DNA from: an uncultured Bacteroidota bacterium
Lineage (GTDB): Bacteria; Bacteroidota; Bacteroidia; JABEUT01
Direction of reading: 5' to 3'
Length of the DNA stretch: 64,000 bases
Assembly (NCBI GenBank): GCA_903863935.1
Contig: CAIPDV010000008.1
Span: forward strand, 1 to 64,000
Positions within the stretch are counted from its first letter, which is position 1; the number at the start of each line of letters is the position of its first letter. Below the pieces are notes generated by a model that made no database searches, was not told the DNA's origin, and saw only the letters and a program-made list of their open reading frames with translations. This document shows, in pieces, positions 9,023 through 18,861 of the stretch. A program made the position numbers and the translations under genes.

Positions 9023-9289
9023 TCTGTTTACTTTACGTAAATAGTTTTTCGTTCCCGGGTTTTAATACCTGCGAACCTGTGTTGTTACCATTGATATTTA
9101 TTCAAGCGTAACAAATTTCCTACACTTATTAATTATAAAAATGTGAATTATACAAAATGTATAATAACGTGTTAAATATTCGATTTAAAGATTTTGTAAA
9201 AAGGGTTGAATCCCTTTTAATGCAAGGTTTATTAAGTCAATCCGGAGTTGCAGCATCGGGTAGGGGAGTGTGTGCTTCGGAACTAGATC

Positions 9290-9436
9290 TTAGAGCGGTA
9301 CATGATGATAGAAGCGAGTTTTGGTATGTTCGGAACCCAGCTGGTAACTGGATTCCACTTTCTTGTTTAAGAGTGATACATGATGACAGAGAGGAATTTG
9401 GTATGTTAGATGGAACCCCGCTGGTAACGGGGTTCC
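9290..9436 (+). repeat. Tandem imperfect 67/69-base repeat with hairpins
   Basis: Two copies (9290-9356 and 9368-9436) are offset by 78 bases. They share TACATGATGA, TTTGGTATGTT and a terminal hairpin with the loop CTGGTAA. In copy 1 the stem GGAACCCAG/CTGGATTCC has one mismatch; in copy 2 it is perfect. An open frame crosses the region, but a two-base length difference between the copies moves the repeat out of register, so it looks like structured RNA or a leader of the protease gene at 9574 rather than protein. No known riboswitch was recognised. Confidence 0.65.
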
Positions 9437-9446
9437 TTTTATTTTT
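9412..9446 (+). terminator. Intrinsic terminator ending the tandem repeat
   Basis: GGAACCCCG (9412-9420) and CGGGGTTCC (9428-9436) form a perfect 9-bp stem followed by TTTTATTTTT. It lies 128 bases before the metalloprotease start and could act as an attenuator or end a small RNA. Confidence 0.75.
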
Positions 9447-9573
9447 AAAAAGTAACCACCGTATTAGAAAAGTAAAATTAAAGAAAATTTCAATATTCAG
9501 CAGTAAAAAGTTTTAACCTGATATCTACAACATAAATAAATCCATCTATTTTAAAAAAATTAAAAATCACACC

Positions 9574-11781
9574 ATGAAATTAAAAAATATTCCCGCATTA
9601 GTTTCAATACCATTATTGGTAACAGGTTTAACGTATAATATGGCTAATGCCCAATTACCATGCGGTACAACAGAGATGTCGCAGAAGCTGATGGAGCAAC
9701 ATCCGGAATTGCTGGCGAATTACGCCAAGTATGAAACCTATACACAGAATTATGTAAAGAATTATCAGGCTGAACAGAAACGAACAAGTAAAAAAGTAAC
9801 GACAACCCCAACAGTTTATATAATACCTATCGTGTTTCACGTACTTCATCAAAATGGAACCGAAAATATTTCAGATGCCCAGATTTTTGATGAAATGCGA
9901 ATCCTGAATCAAGACTGGGGTCACATGAATCCGGATACAATTAATGCATGTACCCCTCATTTTAAAGCAATAGAAGGAAATATACAAGTTCAGTTTCGCC
10001 TTGCCCAGCTGGATCCGAATGGAAACTGCACCAACGGAATTGACAGGATTTATACAAGCCGCACCAATAATGCGGATGATCTTTCAAAATTAAATCAGTG
10101 GGATCCTAAAAAATATATCAATGTGTGGGTGGTTAAAACCATTGGTTCGGCAGGTGTTGCCGGGTATGCCTATTTTCCTTGGGAAGTTGACGGGTTGCTC
10201 GCACCAGTTGACGGTGTACTAATCCTTAGCCAGTATATTGGCAGCATTGGAACATCTTCACCGTTGACATCAAGAGCATTAACACACGAATTAGGCCATG
10301 TGATGAACCTTGAACACCCCTGGGGATTAACCAATAGCCCCGGTGTAGCCTGTGGTGACGATGGTGTAGAAGATACCCCCGATACGAAAGGCTGGAACCA
10401 CTGCCCTGCTGACTCAACGGCTTCCAAGGTTTGCGATACCATTGTAAGAAGCCCATTGTATATGTCCCCTGAAAATTATCAGAACTTTATGGATTATTCG
10501 TATTGCTCCATGATGTTTACCGAAGGACAAAAAGCAAGGATCTATGCTGCCTTTAATAGCACTGCGGCAGGAAGAAATAATTTGTGGGATACTGCCAATT
10601 TAATTGCCACAGGGGTATACAACCATCCTCCTGTTGCCTGTGTTCCCAGTGCAGATTTTTATAGTAATACCTGTTTTGTTTGCCAGGGCTCTTCAGTCAA
10701 TTTTTTTGATGCTTCAAGAAATGCTGAACCTTCAAGCTGGCAATGGACTTTTACCGGAGCAAGTATAAGTTCATCAAATGTGCAGAATCCGGTTGTTACT
10801 TTTAACAGTTTATGGTGGCAAAACGTTTCATTAACCGTAAGCGATAGTGTGGGTAACAATACCGCAATGAAATGGAATGATATTTATGTAAGTCCGCTAT
10901 GGACAAACTATTTCGGAACTTTTTCCGAGGGCTTCGAAAACCTTACAGAAGTGAAGGATAATTGGTTGTTCTTGAATAAATTTAATAACCGTTCTTTCTG
11001 GCAAACAACAAACAGGGCTTCATCATCCGGAGGTAATTCTCTTATGTTAAATGCTTATTTCCCTATTGTTTATTCCACAAATACAAACCCGGTTACGATT
11101 GATGATCCAGGTATTGGTTCGTTTGATGTGGATGATGCTATTACACCATCTGTTGATCTTACCACAGCTACAGGAATGTCGTTGGACTTTGATTACTCTT
11201 GCGCTACAGCGGCAACATCCTTAAAAGGAATTACCGAAACGTTGGAAATTGACTGCTCCTTTAATTGCGGTACTACATGGACGCCTATGAAAACATTATC
11301 TGGGGCAACCTTAACCAACGCCGGGTACTGGAATTCATTTTACACGCCATCTGCACCCGTTGACTGGGCTCATTTTTCAATACCACTCGGGGGAGGGGTA
11401 ATAGGCAAACCCAATGTACGTTTCAGGTTTGAATATACCAGTGGGTTAAATAGTAATAACCTGTACATAGATAATATTAACCTGAATGGAACCGTTGGAA
11501 TTGATCCTGTAACTGCGGAAGATTTTCATCTTAATGTATTTCCGAACCCAATGACCGATAAATCAACCATTAGTTATTATTTGCCATCCGATCAACAGGT
11601 GAGTTTTGGATTGTACGATATTGCAGGCAGAGAGTTAAAGCAACTTTTAAATTCAAACCAAACAGCAGGACAGCATACCCTGGAATTGAATAATTATAAT
11701 TTATCGAATGGTGTTTATTTCATTAAAATGATAACGGGAAATTCTAAATCAATTACCCAAAAAATTGTAGTTATCAAGTAA
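9574..11781 (+). CDS. T9SS-secreted M43-family zinc metalloprotease (cytophagalysin-like)
   Basis: Secreted protease of the pappalysin/cytophagalysin family (MEROPS M43). A signal peptide (to about ANA at residue 26) and a propeptide precede the catalytic domain. The metzincin zinc motif HELGHVMNLEH is at residues 238-248, with a Met-turn region YCSMMFTEGQ about 70 residues later. A PKD-like domain (about 355-445, containing SSWQWTF) and a beta-sandwich ending in an NLYIDNINLNG strand follow, then a T9SS sorting domain (VFPNPMTDKSTISYYLP ... NGVYFIKM) with no repeat insertion. Enzymes of this family degrade extracellular proteins such as gelatin; the target here is unknown. An 11-bp terminator follows. 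Confidence 0.92.
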   Translation: MKLKNIPALVSIPLLVTGLTYNMANAQLPCGTTEMSQKLMEQHPELLANYAKYETYTQNYVKNYQAEQKRTSKKVTTTPTVYIIPIVFHVLHQNGTENISDAQIFDEMRILNQDWGHMNPDTINACTPHFKAIEGNIQVQFRLAQLDPNGNCTNGIDRIYTSRTNNADDLSKLNQWDPKKYINVWVVKTIGSAGVAGYAYFPWEVDGLLAPVDGVLILSQYIGSIGTSSPLTSRALTHELGHVMNLEHPWGLTNSPGVACGDDGVEDTPDTKGWNHCPADSTASKVCDTIVRSPLYMSPENYQNFMDYSYCSMMFTEGQKARIYAAFNSTAAGRNNLWDTANLIATGVYNHPPVACVPSADFYSNTCFVCQGSSVNFFDASRNAEPSSWQWTFTGASISSSNVQNPVVTFNSLWWQNVSLTVSDSVGNNTAMKWNDIYVSPLWTNYFGTFSEGFENLTEVKDNWLFLNKFNNRSFWQTTNRASSSGGNSLMLNAYFPIVYSTNTNPVTIDDPGIGSFDVDDAITPSVDLTTATGMSLDFDYSCATAATSLKGITETLEIDCSFNCGTTWTPMKTLSGATLTNAGYWNSFYTPSAPVDWAHFSIPLGGGVIGKPNVRFRFEYTSGLNSNNLYIDNINLNGTVGIDPVTAEDFHLNVFPNPMTDKSTISYYLPSDQQVSFGLYDIAGRELKQLLNSNQTAGQHTLELNNYNLSNGVYFIKMITGNSKSITQKIVVIK

Positions 11782-11803
11782 TAGTGTTTTGTCAGTGAAT
11801 CGG

Positions 11804-11834
11804 GAGGAGGGGCCTTTTGGCTCCTTCTCTTTTA
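11804..11834 (+). terminator. Intrinsic terminator after M43 protease gene
   Basis: GAGGAGGGGCC (11804-11814) pairs with GGCTCCTTCTC (11819-11829) through two G-U wobbles around a TTTT loop, followed by TTTTA. Confidence 0.8.
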
Positions 11835-11897
11835 TACTAAATAAGTAAACTGAAAGTAGAATTGGTACTGGAAATTAAAATGGATGGCAATAATCTA

Positions 11898-11905
11898 TAT
11901 ATTTG
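11898..11905 (+). promoter_or_regulatory. TAnnTTTG -7 box before kelch gene
   Basis: TATATTTG lies 64 bases upstream of the ATG at 11969 and after the terminator of the preceding gene, so it is well placed to drive the kelch gene and probably the nidogen-like gene behind it. Confidence 0.5.
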
Positions 11906-11968
11906 CTTTGATGTTATTTATTGTACGCCTTAAAATTTTGTTGAATACCCAAAGTTAAAACCTCAAAA

Positions 11969-13711
11969 ATGAAAAAACAATTATCTAAATTATGTACACT
12001 TGTTGCCGTGGGATTATTTGCCCAGAGTTCAATATTTGCCCAGGGAACGTGGACATCCTTAACCAATACAGCACCCGATAATAATGGAGGTGAAATGATA
12101 TTGCTTACCGATGGAACAGTTATGGTGCTAACCCAGACAGGCCGCCGCGGAATTGGTAATACATGGGATTTGCTTACACCGGATATTCATGGAAGCTATA
12201 AGAACGGAACATGGACCAGACTGCCTGCCATGCACGATACGCGTTTATACATCGGTTGCCAGGTGCTGCCTGATGGAAATCTTTATGTTGCTGGTGGTGA
12301 ATATGGCACAGGTGGCCCTACGGGAGAATATTATAATACGGTTTCAAAAACATGGACCTATATTACAGGTGTGCCAAACAACTGGGATATTTATGATGGT
12401 AATTCCGAGATACTATACGATGGAACCGTATTACAGGCCGTTCAAATTTCGAATGCGCCGCACAGTTATGATAATTTGATATATCATCCCTCCACCAATA
12501 CATATGATTCAATTATGCCTTGTTTGGGTAATCACGATGAGGCTTCGTGGGTGAAACTGCGTGACAGTAGTGTAATGAATATTGACAGAGGAACACGCGT
12601 ATCAGAACGCTATATTCCACAGCAAGGTAAGTGGGTTGTAGATGGTAATGTTCCGGTAGATATGTACGACCCGACCTACCTGGAAACAGGTGCCGGGTTT
12701 ATGTTGCCGGACAGGCGTTTGTTTTTCCTTGGCGATGTTGCCTACACAGTATACTATACCCCAAGCGGAAATGCAAGCCCCGGAACTTTTGCAACAGGCC
12801 CTCAGATGCCAATGCAAAGCTCTACCCAGCTTGGATGTACCGATGCGCCTGCAGCCATGATGCCGAATGGAAAAATACTCTGTATATTTTCTCCTGCTGC
12901 AACCAATTTTAACCCGCCTGCTTATTTTTATGAGTTCGATTATACAACCAATACTTTCACCCAGATAAGTGCGCCTCCCGGCGGTTTAACAGTTAATGAT
13001 AACAGCGACTTTTTCAATTATCTGGATCTTCCGGATGGTACTGTTTTATATTCTCACCAAGGGGATAATCAATATTATTATTACACCCCGTCCGGTTCTC
13101 CGCTCGCTGCCGGTAAGCCAACAATCGATAATATTATTGCCACATGTCCAACATTTAAAATTACCGGCAAACTTTTCAACGGAATCTCCGAAGGGGCTGC
13201 CTATGGTGATGATTGGGCTATGTCTTCCAATTATCCTATCGTTCGTATTACCAACGGAACTAATGTATATTATGCCAAAACTACCAACTGGAATCGCATT
13301 GGTGCAGTAATGACAGATAGTCTCGAAGACACAGCCGATTTTTCAATTCCTACAATACCTGCCGGAACATATTCAGTTGTAGTGGTTGCGAATGGAAATC
13401 CTTCTAACCCTGTTTTGTTAACCCTTCCTTGTGTTTCAACAGGAGAACAACAACAGGTTGTTGAAGCGAATTCTGTTTCCGTTTTCCCGAATCCGAATAA
13501 TGGTTCTTTCATTGTAAAGTTTGCAAAAGGCATCGAGAAATCTCAATTACAGGTTTTCAATATGCTTGGTGAACGTGTTATGAATGAACAAATGCTTGGT
13601 TCTATTTCTGAGTATAATTTACCCAGCCAGCCAGCAGGTGTTTATTATTACAGGGCTTTGAATGTTAACGGGGCATTACTTGGAAGTGGGAAGTTTGTAA
13701 TTCGAAAATAA
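11969..13711 (+). CDS. T9SS-secreted galactose-oxidase-like kelch propeller protein (paralogue 1)
   Basis: 580 residues. A signal peptide ending SSIFAQ leads into kelch-type blades (LTDGTVMVL, VLPDGNLYVAGGEYGTG, DGNSEILYDGTVLQ, MMPNGKILC, LPDGTVLYS) that resemble a galactose-oxidase-like propeller. A beta-sandwich follows (GISEGAAYGDDW ... NYPIVRITNGTNVYYAKT ... PAGTYSVVVVANGNPS) like the early-set domain after such propellers. The end is a T9SS sorting domain (VFPNPNNGSFIVKF ... QPAGVYYYRAL). Copper ligands of true galactose oxidase were not identified, so enzyme activity is not claimed. Three paralogues lie in this window at 18862, 25069 and 46108. Gene 13757 follows after 45 bases and may be co-transcribed. 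Confidence 0.85.
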   Translation: MKKQLSKLCTLVAVGLFAQSSIFAQGTWTSLTNTAPDNNGGEMILLTDGTVMVLTQTGRRGIGNTWDLLTPDIHGSYKNGTWTRLPAMHDTRLYIGCQVLPDGNLYVAGGEYGTGGPTGEYYNTVSKTWTYITGVPNNWDIYDGNSEILYDGTVLQAVQISNAPHSYDNLIYHPSTNTYDSIMPCLGNHDEASWVKLRDSSVMNIDRGTRVSERYIPQQGKWVVDGNVPVDMYDPTYLETGAGFMLPDRRLFFLGDVAYTVYYTPSGNASPGTFATGPQMPMQSSTQLGCTDAPAAMMPNGKILCIFSPAATNFNPPAYFYEFDYTTNTFTQISAPPGGLTVNDNSDFFNYLDLPDGTVLYSHQGDNQYYYYTPSGSPLAAGKPTIDNIIATCPTFKITGKLFNGISEGAAYGDDWAMSSNYPIVRITNGTNVYYAKTTNWNRIGAVMTDSLEDTADFSIPTIPAGTYSVVVVANGNPSNPVLLTLPCVSTGEQQQVVEANSVSVFPNPNNGSFIVKFAKGIEKSQLQVFNMLGERVMNEQMLGSISEYNLPSQPAGVYYYRALNVNGALLGSGKFVIRK

Positions 13712-13756
13712 GTAAGAGGATCTTTTTATAGAGATGTTGGTAATTAATAAGTTAAT

Positions 13757-15115
13757 ATGAAAAAGAAGTCTCTTATTCTTATTTGTTTAGTATTTATTTC
13801 TACGATGTTGTTATCACAACCCTGCAATTGTTTTCAGTGGGTTGATAGTACTTACCAGGTGGTTCCGATGACCTTAGGAACTGACACAGGCGGCCCTCCG
13901 AGTTATAATTGTAATAACTGTTCAAGTCAGGCCATAAAACTTCCTTTTAGTTTTTGTTTTTATGGGAAGAGTTATGATACAGTATACATAAACAATAAAG
14001 GAAACATCTCTTTTAAAAAACCTGTATTTAACTTTTCAAGTACAGGTTTTCCGGCAGGTAACGATACCTTAATGCTTGCTGCTTGCTGGTCAGATGTTGA
14101 TAATCGCGGTGTTCCCGGTGCTTTAGTTTATTATAAAATCACACCAACTCATCTTATAGTGCAGTGGTATAATGCCGGGTACGAAACTTTCGACCCCGAC
14201 TTATATAATGACTACCAGATAACACTCACAAATGGAACCGATTCAATTTTACCGCCCGGCAATAATGTTTCGTATTGTTATTATTTGATGCGATGGGAGT
14301 CAGCAGACTCATCGGGCGGTTCCGGCGGATTTGGAGGAGTACCAGGAGTGTTTGGTGTTAATAAGGGCGACCACTTACACTATGCACAGTTTGGCACATT
14401 TCAATACCGGGGTTATAATTATTTCGGGCCTTTTGATACGAACAGCCAGCTTTATTGGTTAGACTATAAATCTTTTGCTTTTAATACATGTGTAAACGGA
14501 AACAATATTCCTCCTGTAATTGTAAATCCCGATTCATGCTATAACGATACAATTTGTGCAGGGGATACATTGCATTTTTCAGCTTCTTTCATTTGTCCGC
14601 AAATTGGTCAAAAAGCAACACTCACAGCTTCTTCACCCGGTTTGTCAGGGCTTACCAGTGACACTTCTAAAGTACATTCCCTTTACAGAATATCCAACAC
14701 ACTGATAGGTGCTCTTAAAGACACCGGTATGCACATAATAAATTTAACAGCAACCGATAATGGAGCGCCTCCTTTAACAAACACGCTTCCCGTTAAAGTA
14801 TTTATTAAAAACTGCGACACTACACATGAACTGGGAGTTGATAAAATGAAAATAAATGGACCGGAATTCAGTATATATCCCAATCCGAATAAAGGCAAGT
14901 TTACTGTAATGAATTATTCCGGTGTGCCGGATGGCGAGCTTTCCAGGTGTTCAATTGAAATTTATAATTTTATGGGTGAAAAAGTATATTCAACAGGTAT
15001 TGCAGGAGCAGAGTTTTCAATTGATTTAAGCAGCCAACCTTGGGGCATATATCTATATAGAGTTATCTCTGAAAATGGAAGTCTGTCAGCCAACGGAAAA
15101 TTTATTATTCAGTAA
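13757..15115 (+). CDS. T9SS-secreted nidogen-like domain protein
   Basis: 452 residues. A signal peptide (MKKKSLILICLVFISTMLLS) precedes a NIDO-like extracellular domain (about 25-245) with the typical LPFSFCFYGKSYDTVYINNKGNISF strand pattern and LAACWSDVDNRG. A short Cys-bearing Ig-like or cadherin-like stretch (about 255-365, NPDSCYNDTICAGDTLHFSA) follows, then a T9SS sorting domain (IYPNPNKGKFTVMNY ... QPWGIYLYRVI). The loop after the first sorting-domain strand contains a small inverted repeat (14918-14931, TCCGG-TGTG-CCGGA). The lipoprotein gene at 15126 starts 10 bases after the stop, indicating an operon and possibly a surface partner. Confidence 0.8.
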   Translation: MKKKSLILICLVFISTMLLSQPCNCFQWVDSTYQVVPMTLGTDTGGPPSYNCNNCSSQAIKLPFSFCFYGKSYDTVYINNKGNISFKKPVFNFSSTGFPAGNDTLMLAACWSDVDNRGVPGALVYYKITPTHLIVQWYNAGYETFDPDLYNDYQITLTNGTDSILPPGNNVSYCYYLMRWESADSSGGSGGFGGVPGVFGVNKGDHLHYAQFGTFQYRGYNYFGPFDTNSQLYWLDYKSFAFNTCVNGNNIPPVIVNPDSCYNDTICAGDTLHFSASFICPQIGQKATLTASSPGLSGLTSDTSKVHSLYRISNTLIGALKDTGMHIINLTATDNGAPPLTNTLPVKVFIKNCDTTHELGVDKMKINGPEFSIYPNPNKGKFTVMNYSGVPDGELSRCSIEIYNFMGEKVYSTGIAGAEFSIDLSSQPWGIYLYRVISENGSLSANGKFIIQ

Positions 15116-15125
15116 ACAAAAAAAC

Positions 15126-16073
15126 ATGCGATTTTTTCAGTCGGTATTCTTTATTCTTGGTTCCACGCTTATTTTTTTTGCAAGCTGTAAGAAAGTAGAG
15201 ACCACCCGCATAAATACTACGGGTAATTCTCAAACACAAACCATTATTTCCAGTGATGAATTGACATTGAACGATGAGTTTGATCAAGGAGTTGATGATG
15301 CTATTGCAGTACTATGTAATCCTAAAATAACCATTGCAGGTGCTGATATAGATACTTCTCAAAATAATATCGGATTGATCACAATTTATTATTCCGGCAA
15401 GAAGCCTGATGGAACCAAAGGTCGCACCGGATCTATTGCAATACAACAACCAATGAAGGGAGGGAAACCTGTTCCATGGGGAACCCCGGGAACTACCGAT
15501 TCAATTATATTCGGAACAGTAAACAGTCCCGGATATGAAATACTCTTCATTACAAACAATACTTCCGTAAGGATGACGGGAACCGCTACCATAACAAACG
15601 TTTCTGGCGGCTTGCTACAGAATATTACGCCTGTGGATTCACTGGTTGAACGAATAAGAGCTTCTATTTCTTTCACCTATAATGATAACGTGAGCATTAT
15701 ACAATTGTATTCATGGTATTTGAATCAAATAAGAACATTCACAAAACCGGATACAATAATGTATGCCCGAACCAATGCGGATACAACTATTAACAATATT
15801 AAAAATGTGGCTACTTGGGGAACCACGCGATTTGGAGAGGTATTCTATTCAAGCTTAACAAGCCCGGTAGTTCAAAATATTTCCAACCTGAGTTTATCAT
15901 ATAACCCATTAAGCGGAGCAAAAGCCATTGAAAATATTTCAGAACCTATACTTTCGACATACGGCGTCAATAAACAGGGCGCAGCCATAAGCAATGGGCT
16001 GCCGTTTGGTTTTTTAATTACATGGATAAACAATGGTGGGCAGGCGCAAGCCATAGTACCCTATTATTACTGA
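15126..16073 (+). CDS. Lipoprotein of unknown function
   Basis: The ATG at 15126 is preferred over one at 15075, which overlaps the preceding gene, because it opens directly into a lipoprotein signal: MRFFQSVFFILGSTLIFFASC with the lipobox Phe-Ala-Ser-Cys. The mature region of about 295 residues is Thr/Asn-rich and beta-rich, with no recognised family; similar architecture occurs in Bacteroidota outer-membrane lipoproteins. It is 10 bases downstream of the nidogen-like T9SS gene, so the two are probably made together. Confidence 0.72.
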   Translation: MRFFQSVFFILGSTLIFFASCKKVETTRINTTGNSQTQTIISSDELTLNDEFDQGVDDAIAVLCNPKITIAGADIDTSQNNIGLITIYYSGKKPDGTKGRTGSIAIQQPMKGGKPVPWGTPGTTDSIIFGTVNSPGYEILFITNNTSVRMTGTATITNVSGGLLQNITPVDSLVERIRASISFTYNDNVSIIQLYSWYLNQIRTFTKPDTIMYARTNADTTINNIKNVATWGTTRFGEVFYSSLTSPVVQNISNLSLSYNPLSGAKAIENISEPILSTYGVNKQGAAISNGLPFGFLITWINNGGQAQAIVPYYY

Positions 16074-16142
16074 CCTTAGGAATACCTGAATTATGGTATG
16101 TAAATACCCTGTTTTAAGTAGACTGAAAATAGTGTATATGGG

Positions 16143-16150
16143 TAGTTTTG
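16143..16150 (+). promoter_or_regulatory. TAnnTTTG -7 box before TonB receptor gene
   Basis: TAGTTTTG lies 23 bases upstream of the ATG at 16174, implying a very short leader. No -33 TTG was evident. Confidence 0.55.
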
Positions 16151-16173
16151 CATCCAAATAAAACTTATTTAAT

Positions 16174-18585
16174 ATGATAAAAAGACCTTTAATTATTGCC
16201 TTGCTCTGTATACTTTGCACATCTCTTTTTGCCCAAACCGGAAGTTTAAAAGGAAAAGTTGTGGATAGTGCCGGAACACCTGTGGAAGGAGCTGTTGTAA
16301 CTATTGAAAACTCAAAGTATCTTGCTGCCACAGACAGCAAAGGAAATTATAAAATAAATAATATTCCGGTTGGAGTATATTCAATTCTTGTTGAAATTGT
16401 AGGATATAATTCGGTAGAAGCAAAAACAACTATAAAAGAGAACCAAACTACAGAACAGAACTTTAACTTGCAGCAAGTTATTAATCAACTTAAAAAAGTG
16501 GATGTGGTTCGTCCCATGATAAGTGGGCAGGGCATGGGCCGAATGCCCGATACATATGATGGCGTGATTTATTCCGGCATGAAAACAGAGGTGCTTGTGC
16601 TAGATAGTGTGGATGCAAATAAAGCTCAGAATAATCCACGTGAAACACTGGGAAGGTTACCCGGCTCCAATTATTCCGAAACTGAAGGCGGAGGTTTTCC
16701 ATCCAATGGAATAGCATTCCGGGGATTAATACCAACCCAGTCTGTCGAAATACAAACCCGGCAAAATGGGTACAACCTATCAGGCGATGTGTATGGATAT
16801 CCTGAAGCATATTATTTACCTCCACTAGTTGCTGTAAGCCGCATTGAAGTAATAAGGGGTGAATCATCGCTTCAGTTTGGCCCTCAGTTTGGGGGTGTTA
16901 TAAATTATGTTGTAAAAGACGGACCTGACAATAAACCCTGGGAATTCAGTACGGAAGAAACGGGGGCAAGTTATGGTTTTGTGAGTTCTGTAATAGCAGG
17001 AGGTGGAAGCTTTAAAAAATGGAGCTATTATTCGTTTATACAATATAAATCTACTGAAGGCTGGAGACCTAATTCTGATATAAGGCAAATTACAGGATTT
17101 GCTAAAATAGAATACCGGGCATCAGAAAAATTCAAGATAGGTTTGGAATATACCCTGCTTCGAAATAAGCTACACATGCCGGGTGGTCTTAATGATGTTG
17201 AGTTTGAGCAAAACCCCGACCAATCTTTCCGTACACGGAATTGGCTTACAAGTCCCTGGAATCTTTTGGCACTTACCGGCGAATATAAAATATCTGAAAA
17301 ATCAATTCTAACACTGAAATCTGTTTTAAACAGCAGTGCCCGTAATCTGGTATGGAAAAATGAGGATGGCGGTCCGCAAAGAGCAGACAGCATTAGCCCT
17401 GTAACAAATAGCTATGTACCGCGGGAAGTGCAACGGGAAAGTTTCGTAAGTGTAACAAACGAACTGCGTTCACTTACAAATTATAATATTGGAAAGATCA
17501 ATTCAACACTGGCAGTTGGGGTTAGATACTTTCAGGGAAACATGGAACGTCAGGGCGGTGGCCCCGGCTCCACCGGAAGTGATTTTGATCTCACCCTGTA
17601 TGGAGGCGATTATCAGTATGCCTTGTTTTTTACAACCGGTAATGTTGCACCTTTCATACAAAACACTTTTCGCATCGGAGGGTTATCCATTACTCCCGGA
17701 TTCCGCTATGAATATATTAACTCTACAGCCAATGGCTATGTAACCGATCCGAATACTTCAGCAGTTGTAAGCACTCTTGTATCACGAACCTGGTATATTC
17801 CGCTGGGCGGTTGTGGTTTGCAGTTTAAAACAAGCGAATTTACCAACATCTATGGTAATTTTTCTCAGGCATACGAACCAACTACTTATGAAAATCTAAC
17901 CCCAATTGGTTCCTCATCATTTATTGATCCTAACATGAAGGACGTGAATGGATATAATGCCGATTTTGGATGGCGGGGAAAGTTCAGGCGATTCCTTAAT
18001 TTTGATGTTGGCGTATTTTATATGGCAAAGAATGATGAGATAGGGTTGGAGTCACTAACCGATCTTCTTGGAAACCCTTATACATATAGAACAAACATTG
18101 GAAATTCAGTTCATAAAGGAATAGAGACTTATATTGAATTGCATCCCTTTCATATATTTTCGGAACATTCCAAAATTGGCGACCTGAGTTTCTTTAACTC
18201 CTATGCATACGATCAGTCCCGTTATGTTTCCGGCCCTTTTACCGGAAACTATGAGGAACAGGCCCCGGTTAATATTGAAAGAATTGGAGTAAGTTATTCC
18301 TATAAAATGCTTTCTACAACGGTGGTGTACAGTTATTCAAGTGAATCGTATGGAGATGCCAATAATACCATATTTAGTGAAGATGCTGCCGTTGGATTAA
18401 TTCCTGCTTACACAGTAGTGGATTGGTCATCTACATGCAAAATTAAAAACTATGCACTTAAGTTTGGCATAAGCAACCTGTTAGATGCGAAGTATTTTAA
18501 TCTGAGAACGGATGAATATCCAGGACCCGGAATAATTCCCGCCCCCGGTCGAAATTTTTATGTTGGATTAAGTGCAACCTTTTAA
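16174..18585 (+). CDS. TonB-dependent outer-membrane receptor
   Basis: 803 residues. A signal peptide (to LFAQ, about residue 21) precedes a carboxypeptidase-regulatory-like domain (about 22-105: GSLKGKVVDSAGTPVEGAVVTIEN), usual in Bacteroidota receptors. The plug (about 130-245) contains NPRETLGRLPGSNYSE, GIAFRGLIPTQSVEIQTRQNG and SRIEVIRGESSLQFGPQFGGVINYV. The rest is a beta-barrel ending in aromatic FYVGLSATF. The plug and barrel pattern resembles FecA-type iron-chelate receptors, so ferric citrate or another siderophore is plausible but unproven. No SusD partner or TonB/ExbBD genes are adjacent. About 276 bases without a recognised gene follow, AT-rich with one short hairpin near 18659-18675. 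Confidence 0.9.
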   Translation: MIKRPLIIALLCILCTSLFAQTGSLKGKVVDSAGTPVEGAVVTIENSKYLAATDSKGNYKINNIPVGVYSILVEIVGYNSVEAKTTIKENQTTEQNFNLQQVINQLKKVDVVRPMISGQGMGRMPDTYDGVIYSGMKTEVLVLDSVDANKAQNNPRETLGRLPGSNYSETEGGGFPSNGIAFRGLIPTQSVEIQTRQNGYNLSGDVYGYPEAYYLPPLVAVSRIEVIRGESSLQFGPQFGGVINYVVKDGPDNKPWEFSTEETGASYGFVSSVIAGGGSFKKWSYYSFIQYKSTEGWRPNSDIRQITGFAKIEYRASEKFKIGLEYTLLRNKLHMPGGLNDVEFEQNPDQSFRTRNWLTSPWNLLALTGEYKISEKSILTLKSVLNSSARNLVWKNEDGGPQRADSISPVTNSYVPREVQRESFVSVTNELRSLTNYNIGKINSTLAVGVRYFQGNMERQGGGPGSTGSDFDLTLYGGDYQYALFFTTGNVAPFIQNTFRIGGLSITPGFRYEYINSTANGYVTDPNTSAVVSTLVSRTWYIPLGGCGLQFKTSEFTNIYGNFSQAYEPTTYENLTPIGSSSFIDPNMKDVNGYNADFGWRGKFRRFLNFDVGVFYMAKNDEIGLESLTDLLGNPYTYRTNIGNSVHKGIETYIELHPFHIFSEHSKIGDLSFFNSYAYDQSRYVSGPFTGNYEEQAPVNIERIGVSYSYKMLSTTVVYSYSSESYGDANNTIFSEDAAVGLIPAYTVVDWSSTCKIKNYALKFGISNLLDAKYFNLRTDEYPGPGIIPAPGRNFYVGLSATF

Positions 18586-18861
18586 TTCATTGATTAAGGT
18601 CATTTTTTGAATTCCAAGGTTATATTTCAAATAAATTATTTTTGAAAAGAATACAAAAAGGTGTCGGCTTCACCTGAAATGTGGATTTTATTTATTTATT
18701 TTGGCATTAAATCATTTATTCCTCCTCTTACCAATGGACAATGTGATACCAACATTACTAAATGATTTTAAAATCAAGTAATTTTAAAGGTTAACAAAAA
18801 AAGCAAATTCTAACTCAAACACCTGTTCTTTGTAAATAAAAGAACACCTTATCAACCCAAC

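Noticed and set aside
9240-9440. Known riboswitch (cyclic-di-GMP, TPP, cobalamin, SAM types)
   Set aside because: None of the consensus core words of these classes were found; only the tandem hairpin structure is supported.
9157-9516. Open frame of 119 codons on the plus strand
   Set aside because: It spans the tandem hairpin repeat, whose copies lose register by two bases, and a perfect terminator; composition and repeats argue for non-coding RNA.
15075-15125. N-terminal extension of the lipoprotein overlapping the nidogen-like gene
   Set aside because: The ATG at 15126 gives a canonical lipoprotein signal, and the extension would bury it.
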